DNA from: JAJXZJ01 sp050012855
Lineage (GTDB): Bacteria; Verrucomicrobiota; Verrucomicrobiia; Limisphaerales; J093
DNA length: 64,000 nt
Direction of reading: 5' to 3'
Assembly (NCBI GenBank): GCA_050012855.1
Contig: JBEKGJ010000020.1
Coordinates: forward strand, 1 to 64,000
The notes under the pieces are model-generated. The model had not been told where the DNA came from, did not search any database, and was given only the letters and a program-made list of their open reading frames with translations. Shown piece after piece: positions 11,018 to 18,523 of the stretch. Within the stretch, counting starts at the first letter, position 1. Each line of letters starts with the position of its first letter. Position numbers and translations under genes: made by a program.

Positions 11018-12388
11018 TCACTCCGGCAGCGGCTGGCCGCGGGTCTCGCGCGCGAAGGGCAGCAGGAGCAGGCCGAACACGTAGATCACCGCCACGGCGC
11101 TGGCGGCGCGCCCCAGACTCCCCAGGGCGGCCACCAGGCTGGCGGTCACCAGCGGTCCGGTGGCGGCGAGCACGCGTCCGGCGTTGAAACAGAAGCCCGC
11201 CCCGGTGGCGCGGAGACGCGTCGGAAACAGCTCCGGCAGATAGATGGGAAAACCGCTGAAGATTCCGTTGTTGAAGAAGCCCAGAAGCGGCAGCAAGAGC
11301 AGGACGTGGCCATAACTGCGCGGCACGAGAAACGTGACCGGCAGCATCACGAGGCTGCCGAGGCACATCACGGCAAACGCGGTGCGTCGTCCCCAGCGGT
11401 CCGCGATCGGTCCGAAACTCAGGTAGCCTGCGAGGGCGCCCACGTTCAACATCATCGCGGCATAACTGGCGCGGGCGGTCAGGGCGGCGGCGTCCAGGTC
11501 GCGGAGATCGGGCAGGCTGCGGACGAGGGTCGGCGTCCAGTTGGTCGCGCCCCACAGGCCGAACACGGCGACAAACGCCAGCCCCGATCCCACCAGGGTG
11601 CCGCGGAGCATCTCCGGAGCGAACAGCGCAGCCAGTTGACCCGGACGGCGCCGGCCGGGACCCTGCGCCGCGGCGCGCGCCTTCACCCAGCGCTCCGGTT
11701 CCTTGACCCAGACGCGCAGGAGCAGGGCCACGAAGGCGGGAGCGACGCCCACGACGAACACCATCCGCCAGCCGTTGTTCCGCAGGAGCAGGGTGATGAC
11801 CGCCGCGGCGAGGAAACCCGCCGCCCAGGCCGATTGGAGCAACCCCGCGGCGCGGGCCCGCCTGGCCTCGGGCCACACCTCGGCGACGAGCGAGGCGCCG
11901 GCGGCCCATTCACCGCCAATCCCGAGCGCGGTGAGGAACCGGAACAATCCCAGTTGCCACCAGGTCTGCGAAAGCGCGGCCATGCCGGTGAACACGGCGT
12001 AGATCAGGATCGTGAAGACCAGCGTTTTCGTGCGTCCATAGACATCCGCCATGATGCCGAAGAGAATGCCGCCCAGGGCCCAGCCAATCAGGAAGACGGA
12101 AAAGATAATGCCGCCGGTTTTGCCGATCAGGTCCGCGGTAACGGGAGGGCCGCCCGGCGTCTGGAGAAGGTCGTGCAGGGCGGGGTGGAGCACGAGCGCA
12201 TAGATCGTGGCATCCATCGAATCGAACACCCAGCCGAGCCAGGCGACGAACAGCACCAGCCATTGGTAGCGCGTGATGCCGTCGCGCCAGGAGGTGGGTT
12301 GCACGCCGCCGACTTTAGGCGAAGAACTGGCGGTGACAAGCTTGGGAGCGAGGCGAAGCTGAACCGCCCCACGCTCGTCATCTCCCAC
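11018..12388 (-). CDS. Major facilitator superfamily transporter
   Basis: 456 residues with about 12 hydrophobic helices. The MFS loop 2-3 signature is GIMADVYGRTKT, the second-half equivalent is GPIADRWGRRT, and GIGGEWAAGASLVAEVWP resembles the sialate/organic-acid and sugar porter groups. It imports a small organic solute, identity unknown. The first 17 or so residues of the annotated frame read through a fragment that is antisense to a uvrB copy (12360-12410), so the true start may be a later codon such as the GTG at GVQPTS. It is upstream of the PSD1 gene on the same strand with a 143-bp gap, so it may feed the same pathway. Confidence 0.85.
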   Translation of the reverse strand: MGDDERGAVQLRLAPKLVTASSSPKVGGVQPTSWRDGITRYQWLVLFVAWLGWVFDSMDATIYALVLHPALHDLLQTPGGPPVTADLIGKTGGIIFSVFLIGWALGGILFGIMADVYGRTKTLVFTILIYAVFTGMAALSQTWWQLGLFRFLTALGIGGEWAAGASLVAEVWPEARRARAAGLLQSAWAAGFLAAAVITLLLRNNGWRMVFVVGVAPAFVALLLRVWVKEPERWVKARAAAQGPGRRRPGQLAALFAPEMLRGTLVGSGLAFVAVFGLWGATNWTPTLVRSLPDLRDLDAAALTARASYAAMMLNVGALAGYLSFGPIADRWGRRTAFAVMCLGSLVMLPVTFLVPRSYGHVLLLLPLLGFFNNGIFSGFPIYLPELFPTRLRATGAGFCFNAGRVLAATGPLVTASLVAALGSLGRAASAVAVIYVFGLLLLPFARETRGQPLPE

Positions 12389-12410
12389 AACAAGACGCTG
12401 GCGGCGCAGC
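12360..12410 (+). repeat. Fragment duplicated from the 5' part of uvrB
   Basis: Positions 12360-12410 match uvrB 13294-13344 at 49 of 51 bases, including 43 identical bases in a row (12368-12410 and 13302-13344), in the same orientation 934 bp apart. In uvrB the segment codes for RPTLVISHNKTLAAQ, helicase motif Ia. Here it has no open reading frame context of its own and lies antisense to the start of the MFS gene. Confidence 0.9.
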
Positions 12411-12477
12411 GTTCGCAGCCGTTTGCCGGTGCGTGTGCTGCGTTGACGTTCGCCCGATTTGCTGCGATTCTGCGGCC

Positions 12478-12786
12478 ATGAAATTGCAGGTCAACCGCGA
12501 GGCGCTGGGGCAGTTCTGCCGGCAGCGCGGCATCGCCCGGCTGGACTTCTTTGGCTCGGCGTTGCGCGAGGATTTCCACGAGGACAGCGACGTGGATCTG
12601 CTTTGCTCAATCCGGCCCGACGTCAAGTGCGGCTTGTTTGAGTGGGTCGCCTTGAAACTAGACTTGGAGAACTTGTTTGGCCGTCCGGTGGACTTGGTGA
12701 GCCGTTGGGGCATTGAACACAGCCGCAATCCGTATCGCAAGCACGCCATCCTCTCAACGGCCGTTCCGCTCTATGTCGAGGGATAA
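12478..12786 (+). CDS. mntA: MntA-type minimal nucleotidyltransferase (antitoxin-like)
   Basis: 102 residues. The nucleotidyltransferase signature G-S-x10-D-x-D is intact: G26 S27, D38 and D40 in FFGSALREDFHEDSDVDLL, and a third acidic residue is likely in PVDLV. In characterised MntA-HepT modules this enzyme transfers AMP to a tyrosine of the HEPN toxin and silences it. The start ATG 12478 follows a possible promoter (TTGACG 12443-12448, GATTCT 12466-12471), which would leave almost no leader; this is weak. It overlaps the next gene by 14 bp, as is usual for such pairs. Confidence 0.85.
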   Translation: MKLQVNREALGQFCRQRGIARLDFFGSALREDFHEDSDVDLLCSIRPDVKCGLFEWVALKLDLENLFGRPVDLVSRWGIEHSRNPYRKHAILSTAVPLYVEG

Positions 12787-13144
12787 CGCCTATTTGCGGG
12801 ACATCCTGAACGCTGCCCAGGCCATCCGGCGGTTTGTGGTCGGCGTCAGCAAGGAGGAATTCCTCGCCGACGAGGAGAAGTACGAGGCGGTCAATCGGAA
12901 GTTCGAGATCATTGGCGAGGCGACCAAACGCTTGAGCCCGGAAGCGCGAGCCAGGTTTCCCGGCATTCCGTGGCAACTCGTCGCCGGCCTGCGCGATGTG
13001 CTGATTCTCGATTACGACGAGGTGAACCTGAACGTGGTTTGGGATGCGGCAATGGACAGTTTGCCACCGCTGATCTCGCAATTGGAGTCCTACCTGGCTG
13101 CGCATCCTCTGCCGGAATCCAACGGCCCGCCGGCCGATGTTTGA
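12773..13144 (+). CDS. hepT: HepT-like HEPN protein (DUF86) lacking the catalytic His
   Basis: 123 residues from ATG 12773, overlapping the nucleotidyltransferase gene by 14 bp. The helical DUF86 fold is recognisable (YLRDILNAAQAIRRFV, KFEIIGEATKRLS, PGIPWQLVAGLRD). HEPN ribonucleases use R-x4-6-H; HepT proteins usually show R-x4-H-x-Y. Here the segment is R74-DVLI-L79-D-Y81: the histidine is leucine (CTC, one base from CAC) while the AMPylated tyrosine position is kept. The protein is therefore probably not an active RNase. Its stop overlaps the uvrB start by 8 bp, so uvrB may depend on its translation. Confidence 0.85.
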   Translation: MSRDNAYLRDILNAAQAIRRFVVGVSKEEFLADEEKYEAVNRKFEIIGEATKRLSPEARARFPGIPWQLVAGLRDVLILDYDEVNLNVVWDAAMDSLPPLISQLESYLAAHPLPESNGPPADV

Positions 13145-15245
13145 CCTCGTTGCACCCTTCGCCCCCGCCGGCGACCAGCCGCAAGCGATTGCGAAGCTGA
13201 CCGCGGGGCTGTTGTCCGGCGCGCGGCACCAGGTGCTGCTCGGGGTGACCGGCTCCGGCAAGACCTTCACCATCGCCAACGTCATCGCCGCGGTGGACCG
13301 GCCCACGCTCGTCATCTCCCACAACAAGACGCTGGCGGCGCAGCTCTACGCCGAGTTCAAGGGATTTTTCCCGCGCAACGCCGTCGAGTATTTCGTCTCC
13401 TACTTCGATTATTACCAGCCCGAGGCCTACATCCCGCGCACCGACACGTTCATCGAGAAGGACTCGAGCCGGAACGAGGACATCGAGCGGTTGCGGCTCT
13501 CGACCATGAGCAGCCTGTTTGCGCGCCGCGACGTGGTGGTGGTGGCCAGTGTGTCGTGCATTTATGGCATCGGCAGCAAGGAGGATTATGAGGCCAGCAT
13601 CATCCCGCTCCGTGTGGGTCAGGCGCTGACGCGCGAGCAACTGCTCGAACGGCTCGTGGCACTGCAGTACAATCGCAATGACGTGGCGTTCGAGCGCGGG
13701 CAGTTCCGCGTGCGCGGCGACACCGTCGAGCTGTGCCCCGCTTATCGCGAGGACGCCCTGCGCGTCGAATTTTTCGGCGACCAGATCGAGCGGCTGACCC
13801 GCTTCGATCCTCTCACCGGCAAGAAACTGGAGCAACTGGGCGACGTGACGGTTTTCCCCGGCAAACAGTTTGTCACGCCGCTGGAGAAGATGAAGCCCGC
13901 GCTCCTCAGCATCCGCGAGGAACTGGGCGACCGCATCGCCTGGTTCGAGCAGCACGACAAACTGATCGAGGCGCAACGCATCAAGATGCGCACCGAGTAT
14001 GACCTCGAAATGATGGAGGAAATGGGGTTCTGCTCCGGCATCGAGAATTACTCGCGCCACATCGCCGCTCGTCCGCCCGGTTCGCGCCCGGCCACGCTGC
14101 TGGATTTTTTTCCGAAGGACTTCCTCCTGGTCATTGATGAGTCCCATGCCACGGTGCCGCAGATCGGCGGGATGCACGCCGGCGACATGTCGCGCAAGAA
14201 AGTCCTGGTCGAGTACGGTTTCCGTCTCCCCAGCGCGCTCGACAATCGCCCGCTGAATTTCCCGGAATTCCAGTCGCTCCAGGGCCAGACCATTTATGTG
14301 AGCGCCACGCCCGGCCCGCAGGAACTGGAGTGGGCGCGTAGGACTGGCGTCGCGCCTGTCTCTGATCAAGGAAATGAAAATGGAGACAGGCGCGACGCCT
14401 GTCTCACGGGGGTGGTCGAACTGGTCGTGCGCCCGACCGGGCTGGTGGACCCCAAGATCACGCTCAAGCCGTTGCGCGGCCAGATTGACGATCTGATCGA
14501 GGAAGCGCGGAAGCGGGTCGAGCTCAAGGAACGGGTCCTGGTCACGACCTTGACCAAGCGTACCGCGGAGGAACTGACCGATTACCTGCGCGACGTCGGG
14601 ATCAATGTTCGTTACCTGCACAGCGAGATTGACGCCATCGAGCGCGTCGAGATTCTGCGCGCCCTGCGCAAGGGCGAGTTTGACGTGCTGGTTGGCATCA
14701 ACCTGCTGCGAGAAGGGCTGGACCTGCCGGAAGTGTCGCTCGTCGCGATTCTCGATGCCGACAAGGAGGGCTATCTGCGCAGCACCACCAGCCTCATCCA
14801 GACGGCCGGTCGGGCGGCACGGCATCTACACGGGGAGGTGATTCTCTACGCCGACGTGAAAACGCAGAGCATCCAGAGATTTCTGGCGATTTCGAATTAC
14901 CGGCGCGAGCGGCAGCTTGCCTACAACGCGGAGCATCATATCACACCGCGGAGCGTGAGCCGGGCGGTGGAGGACAGCCTCGCCAGCTACGCCTCGACCC
15001 GGCAGGAAGCGGGGGCGGTTTTGCGCGAGGCGGGCGCGGATTTCGACGTGACGGAAACCTTGCGCGAGCTCGAGGAGGAAATGCTCACCGCTGCCAACAA
15101 CCTCGAGTTCGAGAAGGCGGCGTTGTTGCGCGACCAGATCAAGGAACTCAAGCGGCAGTTCGGCCTGGGCAGCGCGCCGGTGAAGGCATCGGGGACCAAC
15201 GCCGCAGTCACGGTGAGTTACCGCAAGGGCAGAAAACGGCGGTAA
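13137..15245 (+). CDS. uvrB: Excinuclease ABC subunit B, with an in-frame palindrome insert
   Basis: 702 residues. UvrB is the damage-verifying helicase-like subunit of nucleotide excision repair; it is loaded by UvrA and recruits UvrC. Visible motifs: Walker A GVTGSGKT near residue 40, RPTLVISHNKTLAAQLYAEF, the beta-hairpin region VEYFVSYFDYYQPEAY, VIDESHATVPQ (DExx box), INLLREGLDLPEVSLVAILDADKEG, QTAGRAAR, and a C-terminal UVR motif (EFEKAALLRDQIKELK). Residues about 401-423 are an extra segment encoded by a palindromic repeat (14338-14403); other UvrB proteins run from the ELE segment almost directly to the RPTGL segment. The frame is intact. The start overlaps the HEPN gene by 8 bp. Confidence 0.96.
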   Translation: MFDLVAPFAPAGDQPQAIAKLTAGLLSGARHQVLLGVTGSGKTFTIANVIAAVDRPTLVISHNKTLAAQLYAEFKGFFPRNAVEYFVSYFDYYQPEAYIPRTDTFIEKDSSRNEDIERLRLSTMSSLFARRDVVVVASVSCIYGIGSKEDYEASIIPLRVGQALTREQLLERLVALQYNRNDVAFERGQFRVRGDTVELCPAYREDALRVEFFGDQIERLTRFDPLTGKKLEQLGDVTVFPGKQFVTPLEKMKPALLSIREELGDRIAWFEQHDKLIEAQRIKMRTEYDLEMMEEMGFCSGIENYSRHIAARPPGSRPATLLDFFPKDFLLVIDESHATVPQIGGMHAGDMSRKKVLVEYGFRLPSALDNRPLNFPEFQSLQGQTIYVSATPGPQELEWARRTGVAPVSDQGNENGDRRDACLTGVVELVVRPTGLVDPKITLKPLRGQIDDLIEEARKRVELKERVLVTTLTKRTAEELTDYLRDVGINVRYLHSEIDAIERVEILRALRKGEFDVLVGINLLREGLDLPEVSLVAILDADKEGYLRSTTSLIQTAGRAARHLHGEVILYADVKTQSIQRFLAISNYRRERQLAYNAEHHITPRSVSRAVEDSLASYASTRQEAGAVLREAGADFDVTETLRELEEEMLTAANNLEFEKAALLRDQIKELKRQFGLGSAPVKASGTNAAVTVSYRKGRKRR
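14346..14399. repeat. REP-like palindrome inserted in frame within uvrB
   Basis: A perfect 17-bp inverted repeat, GGCGTCGCGCCTGTCTC at 14346-14362 and its complement at 14383-14399, encloses a 20-nt loop. Flanking bases extend the pairing imperfectly to roughly 14338-14407. The element adds about 22 codons without breaking the uvrB frame. Its composition resembles dispersed palindromic repeats and not uvrB coding sequence. No second full copy was seen in this window. Confidence 0.9.
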
Positions 15246-15323
15246 ACGGAGAGGCAGGCGTGTCCGCGTGAGTCGTTGACAGCGTCCAGGCCGTCCACCA
15301 GATTTCGAGTCATCCCAACCGTG

Positions 15324-15527
15324 ATGCGAATCGGCCCGTATCGCTTTCACTTTTACAGCCGTGAAGAGAGCGAGCCGCCGCATGTCCACGTGGCCTGCGA
15401 GGACAGGGAGGCCAAATTCTGGCTTCGACCCGTTTCCCTCGCCGCCAATCACGGTTTCAAGAACGCCGAGTTGTCCCGCCTCCAGCGGCTCGTGGAAGAG
15501 CATTGCCAGAAGTTCTTGGACGCCTAG
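15324..15527 (+). CDS. DUF4160 small protein
   Basis: 67 residues from ATG 15324. Family members commonly begin PTVLRIG-YRF; here the preceding codons already read IPTV, so a start a few codons upstream (GTG 15321) is equally possible. The signature RIGPYRFHFYSREESEPPHVHV followed by AKFWLRP is typical of DUF4160. These proteins are usually encoded directly before a DUF2442 gene, as here (10 bp gap), and the pair is often treated as a toxin-antitoxin-like module without firm proof. It begins about 80 bp after uvrB. Confidence 0.8.
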   Translation: MRIGPYRFHFYSREESEPPHVHVACEDREAKFWLRPVSLAANHGFKNAELSRLQRLVEEHCQKFLDA

Positions 15528-15537
15528 ATTGATCGCC

Positions 15538-15804
15538 ATGGGAATTGAGACAAAAGAAACCGTCGCCGTCCGTTGCTGGGTGGAAGGCCGTCGTGTCTCG
15601 CTGGAGTTGGGCGACGGGCGGATCGTCAGTTTCCCTGCGTCGAAATACCCCTTGCTGGTCAACGCTGCCCAGCCCCTGCTGGAAAAGGTCCGGCTGCGCC
15701 TGCACGGCCTGGCGCTGCGTTGGGAGGAACTCGACGAGGACATCTGGGTGGAGGACGCCGTTTGCGGACGCTTTCCCCGCCCGCGAGAAATGGCGGCGGC
15801 TTGA
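15538..15804 (+). CDS. DUF2442 small protein
   Basis: 88 residues from ATG 15538. The pattern LELGDGRIVSFPASKYPLLVNA, then WEELDEDIWVEDAVCGRFP, is the DUF2442 core, a small domain that lies beside DUF4160 in many bacteria. Biochemical function is not known. Immediately past its stop lies the truncated end of a RecB-like nuclease gene on the other strand, which suggests that the pair arrived by insertion. Confidence 0.82.
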   Translation: MGIETKETVAVRCWVEGRRVSLELGDGRIVSFPASKYPLLVNAAQPLLEKVRLRLHGLALRWEELDEDIWVEDAVCGRFPRPREMAAA

Positions 15805-15829
15805 TTTTTAAGTGGCGCGCCCGGCCTGG

Positions 15830-16324
15830 CCGATGACGCCGAGCGATGCTGGTCTTTCCTTCGCTGGCCTTGCCCCGGCCCTCAAACGCCACGCGCTCGA
15901 CGGCGTGAAGACGGCTTTCGAATGCGGAATGCGGAACGGGGAGTGCGGAATCCGGCGGCAGCGCGGAGGTCCCATCGGCCGCTTGGCCGGGCGTCCCGCC
16001 TGGCGTTCGTCCTGGCAGCGAGACGCGGCCCAAACTCGCAGGCGAGGACCTGTCTGCCGCGGCACAGGCAGGCGCCTGCGCTACCACCTCGGCCGCCAGC
16101 CGCCACTGGCTGGCTTTCAGGTTTTCCGGGGACGGAGAACTGGCGGACTCGCCGGGCGGCGTTTCCGCCAGCAACCGTTCGGTTTGGGTGGCGCGGAAGG
16201 ATTCGTTTTGCGACTGCACCCATTCCGCGTAGATGTTACCGCTGTGCGTTTCGTGATTGGTCCGGAACCGGCATTTTGTCGGGCATTTCAGGAAGGCATC
16301 GAAGAGGGACGGTGTGATCGTCAT
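15830..16324 (-). pseudogene. Truncated RecB-like (TM0106-type) nuclease
   Basis: The minus-strand frame begins MTITPSLFDAFLKCPTKC, then YAEWVQSQNESFRA and, after a foreign insert, SRLHAVERVAFEGRGKASEG. These match in order the N-terminal region of TM0106-family RecB-like putative nucleases, which have a PD-(D/E)XK core and helicase-like parts further on. After about residue 155 the similarity ends and the frame runs into the back of DUF2442. Nearly all of the nuclease and helicase parts are missing. A segment of about 50 codons (roughly 15922-16075) interrupts the conserved sequence without breaking frame. It is therefore a 5' remnant. The family assignment rests on remembered motifs and needs a profile search. 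Confidence 0.65.
15905..16080. repeat. Repeat-rich insert inside the nuclease remnant
   Basis: This stretch contains short iterations of TGCGGAA (15922-15950), the perfect palindrome GCAGGCGCCTGC (16068-16079) and a CCTGT...ACAGG pairing beside it. It lies exactly between two blocks of conserved nuclease sequence. It has the look of a dispersed intergenic repeat of this genome and not of coding sequence. Confidence 0.6.
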
Positions 16325-16362
16325 GGAGGCAAGTTACGCCTCTCTGCGGCCAGGACCACTAT

Positions 16363-16390
16363 GGTGAGCCACCGCAAGGGCAGGAAGCGG
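16363..16390 (+). repeat. Degenerate copy of the 3' end of uvrB
   Basis: 24 of 28 bases match uvrB 15212-15239, the codons for VSYRKGRKR at the very end of the gene, in the same orientation. A shorter match (GGACCA) precedes it with a gap. It is short, so chance cannot be excluded, but its place downstream mirrors the uvrB fragment upstream at 12360. Confidence 0.5.
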
Positions 16391-16420
16391 TCTTGGAACG
16401 CGGCGTCGGCTTTGTCCCGG

Positions 16421-18523
16421 TCACGGCACCCGCACGCTGCGATAGAAGCGTTTGGGCTGGTTGGTCGAACTGAGGTCCACCCAGAAATAGGGGCTGGCGG
16501 GCAGGGTGACGTTGGTCAAGGCGGTCCAACTGTTGGTGTTGGTCACGTCGCTGAGATAATCAATGCGGTAGGTCAGGCCGACGGTGCCGTAGATGTCCAG
16601 GCCGGCCAGCAGGTTGAGCACGAGCGAACCGGCATTCAGGTCGGGCACGCCGAACGTCGAAGAGCCGCTGCTTTGGCCCACGCTGCTGACGGTGACCGGC
16701 ACGGTTCCGGCGGGCAGCCCCGGCGGCACCACGACAACCAACTCCGTGCCCGCGGGGTTGACGCTAATGACCTGGGCCGGGGCGTTGCCGAACAAGATGA
16801 CGTTGTTGGTGGCATTGGGATCGAACCCGGTGCCGACGATGGTCACCTGGCTGCCGGGCAGGGCGTTTGTCGGAGTGATCGAAATGATCGCCGGCGGCGG
16901 ATTCGTCGGCGCCTGACCCACGACAAAGAAGGGTGCCACGTCAATGGCGGTGGCGTGGTAGTTTCCATCCACGCCGAGCAACTCGGCCTTGTAGCGCACC
17001 GTGCGCGGGCCGATGCCGGGCGTGGAGAAGTAGTAGCCGCTGTTGTCCGAGTAAATTTCATCACCTTTTACGGCGTCGCCGTTCGCTCCGTCGTCGTGCA
17101 GGCTGGAGCCTTGCCAGGTGGCGGGATCAGCGATGCCGTTGAGCAGGATCCCCGCCTGCGCCCCGCCGCCCGAAACCAGGCCGTCGGTGGGCGCCGGGTG
17201 AAAGGCGAAAACGGGGCTGGGGCCATTGGTAGTGATGTACGGCGGGCTGGCCGAGGCGCCAGTGATGATCGGGGCCAGGCCGAGACTGGCAGGATTAAGT
17301 TCCGCGGTACCGATCTGCAAGTGGCCACCATCGTTGGCCCCCGCCGGGGTGAGATAAGCAAAATGGGTCGCGTTGCTGTCCATCACACCGCGATAAAAGC
17401 CCCATTGCAGGACGTTGTTCGCCGCGAACCGGGCCGACCACCCCAGTTCCAGCCGTCCACTGCCGTCCGTGTTAAACAGGTAGCTCGTGTCCCCGAACAA
17501 CAGCTTGGAACCGTCGCCGCTCAACTGGATGATGTCGGTGGCGACGCCGTACCCGCCGCTGCTCTGATTGGTGCTGTAATTGCTCAGCAACACGCGCCGG
17601 CCGGTGCCATCCCAGTTGAAGACGCCCAGTTCTTCGCCGCTGGAGCAACAGGGAGCATAGCCGAAATAGTAGAAGACTTTGCTGCCGTCTCCGTTCAGAC
17701 CCACTTTGTTGAAGGTCCAGATCGGTGTGGGCGCCAGCGGAAGCTCGTGCAGACCGGTCCCGGCCATGCTCAGGCCCAACAGGCGATAGCCATTGGTTGG
17801 GGTCCAAAGGTAGCAGACCAGCTTCGAGCCATCTCCGGAAAGGCCGAAGGGCGTGCCGCCATTCCATCCATAGAAATAGCCATCGGGGATCATTTGGGCG
17901 GTCGTCAGGCCAAAAAAGAGCGCGAAGCTGGTCAGTCCGCCGATTTCGCGGAGGCCCGTGCCGTCGGCATTCACCACGTACAGCCCGGGTTCTCGAGTTC
18001 CCGTGTCGGGCGTCGTTCCGAAATTGCGGTCGTTGGAGAAAAACACCTGTGTGCCGTCCGGCGAAAGGCGGAAGTCTGGATACCCGCCGTTGACTTGAAT
18101 GACCTGATGCGGATTGCTGCCGTCCGCGTTGACCAGTCGCGCCAAGCCATAACCGTCCGTGGACAGGATCCTCGAGCCGTCCGCGTTGATGTCCACTTTA
18201 GGATAGGTGTCGAAGACCGGGTAGATGTCCACGAGATTGAGGCCGGTGCCGTCAAAGTTGACGGAGTAGATGAGGTTGCTTCGGGAAGGCGTCCCATAGT
18301 AGGGGCGCGCAAAGGCAATCCTGTGGCCGTCCGAACTGATAACCAAGGAATGGTTGTTGGCCACGACGCCGTTGTTGGTGAACTCGGTCAACTGGTGGTA
18401 GGCCAGCGTGCGGAGCACGGTGGCCCCAAAGGCGGGCGCACAGGCCAACATGGCGGCCAAGGCAGTCACCCGCATCACTCGTTTGGAGGTGTTGAAACCG
18501 GAATCAAGGGTTGTGAGTTTCAT
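16421..18523 (-). CDS. Secreted TolB-like propeller protein with IPT/TIG domain
   Basis: 700 residues. A signal peptide (MRVTALAAMLACAPAFGA) lies at about residues 17-34. From 50 to 370 are WD40-like/PD40 repeats (SSDGHRIAFARP, NADGSRILSTDGYG, SPDGTQVFFSNDR, SGDGSKLLFGD). Around 545-635 is an IPT/TIG immunoglobulin-like domain (AIISITPTNALPGSQVTIVG). The end reads STNQPKRFYRSVRVP, a tail shared with other secreted proteins of this region. It is probably an extracellular or periplasmic binding protein. The last codons of the neighbouring aldo/keto reductase frame overlap its start by 4 bp. Confidence 0.8.
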   Translation of the reverse strand: MKLTTLDSGFNTSKRVMRVTALAAMLACAPAFGATVLRTLAYHQLTEFTNNGVVANNHSLVISSDGHRIAFARPYYGTPSRSNLIYSVNFDGTGLNLVDIYPVFDTYPKVDINADGSRILSTDGYGLARLVNADGSNPHQVIQVNGGYPDFRLSPDGTQVFFSNDRNFGTTPDTGTREPGLYVVNADGTGLREIGGLTSFALFFGLTTAQMIPDGYFYGWNGGTPFGLSGDGSKLVCYLWTPTNGYRLLGLSMAGTGLHELPLAPTPIWTFNKVGLNGDGSKVFYYFGYAPCCSSGEELGVFNWDGTGRRVLLSNYSTNQSSGGYGVATDIIQLSGDGSKLLFGDTSYLFNTDGSGRLELGWSARFAANNVLQWGFYRGVMDSNATHFAYLTPAGANDGGHLQIGTAELNPASLGLAPIITGASASPPYITTNGPSPVFAFHPAPTDGLVSGGGAQAGILLNGIADPATWQGSSLHDDGANGDAVKGDEIYSDNSGYYFSTPGIGPRTVRYKAELLGVDGNYHATAIDVAPFFVVGQAPTNPPPAIISITPTNALPGSQVTIVGTGFDPNATNNVILFGNAPAQVISVNPAGTELVVVVPPGLPAGTVPVTVSSVGQSSGSSTFGVPDLNAGSLVLNLLAGLDIYGTVGLTYRIDYLSDVTNTNSWTALTNVTLPASPYFWVDLSSTNQPKRFYRSVRVP

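Noticed and set aside
10893..11909. N-terminal extension of the PSD1 frame
   Set aside because: It overlaps the MFS transporter gene in another frame and is low-complexity Arg/Pro/Gly sequence; the signal peptide lies downstream of ATG 10874.
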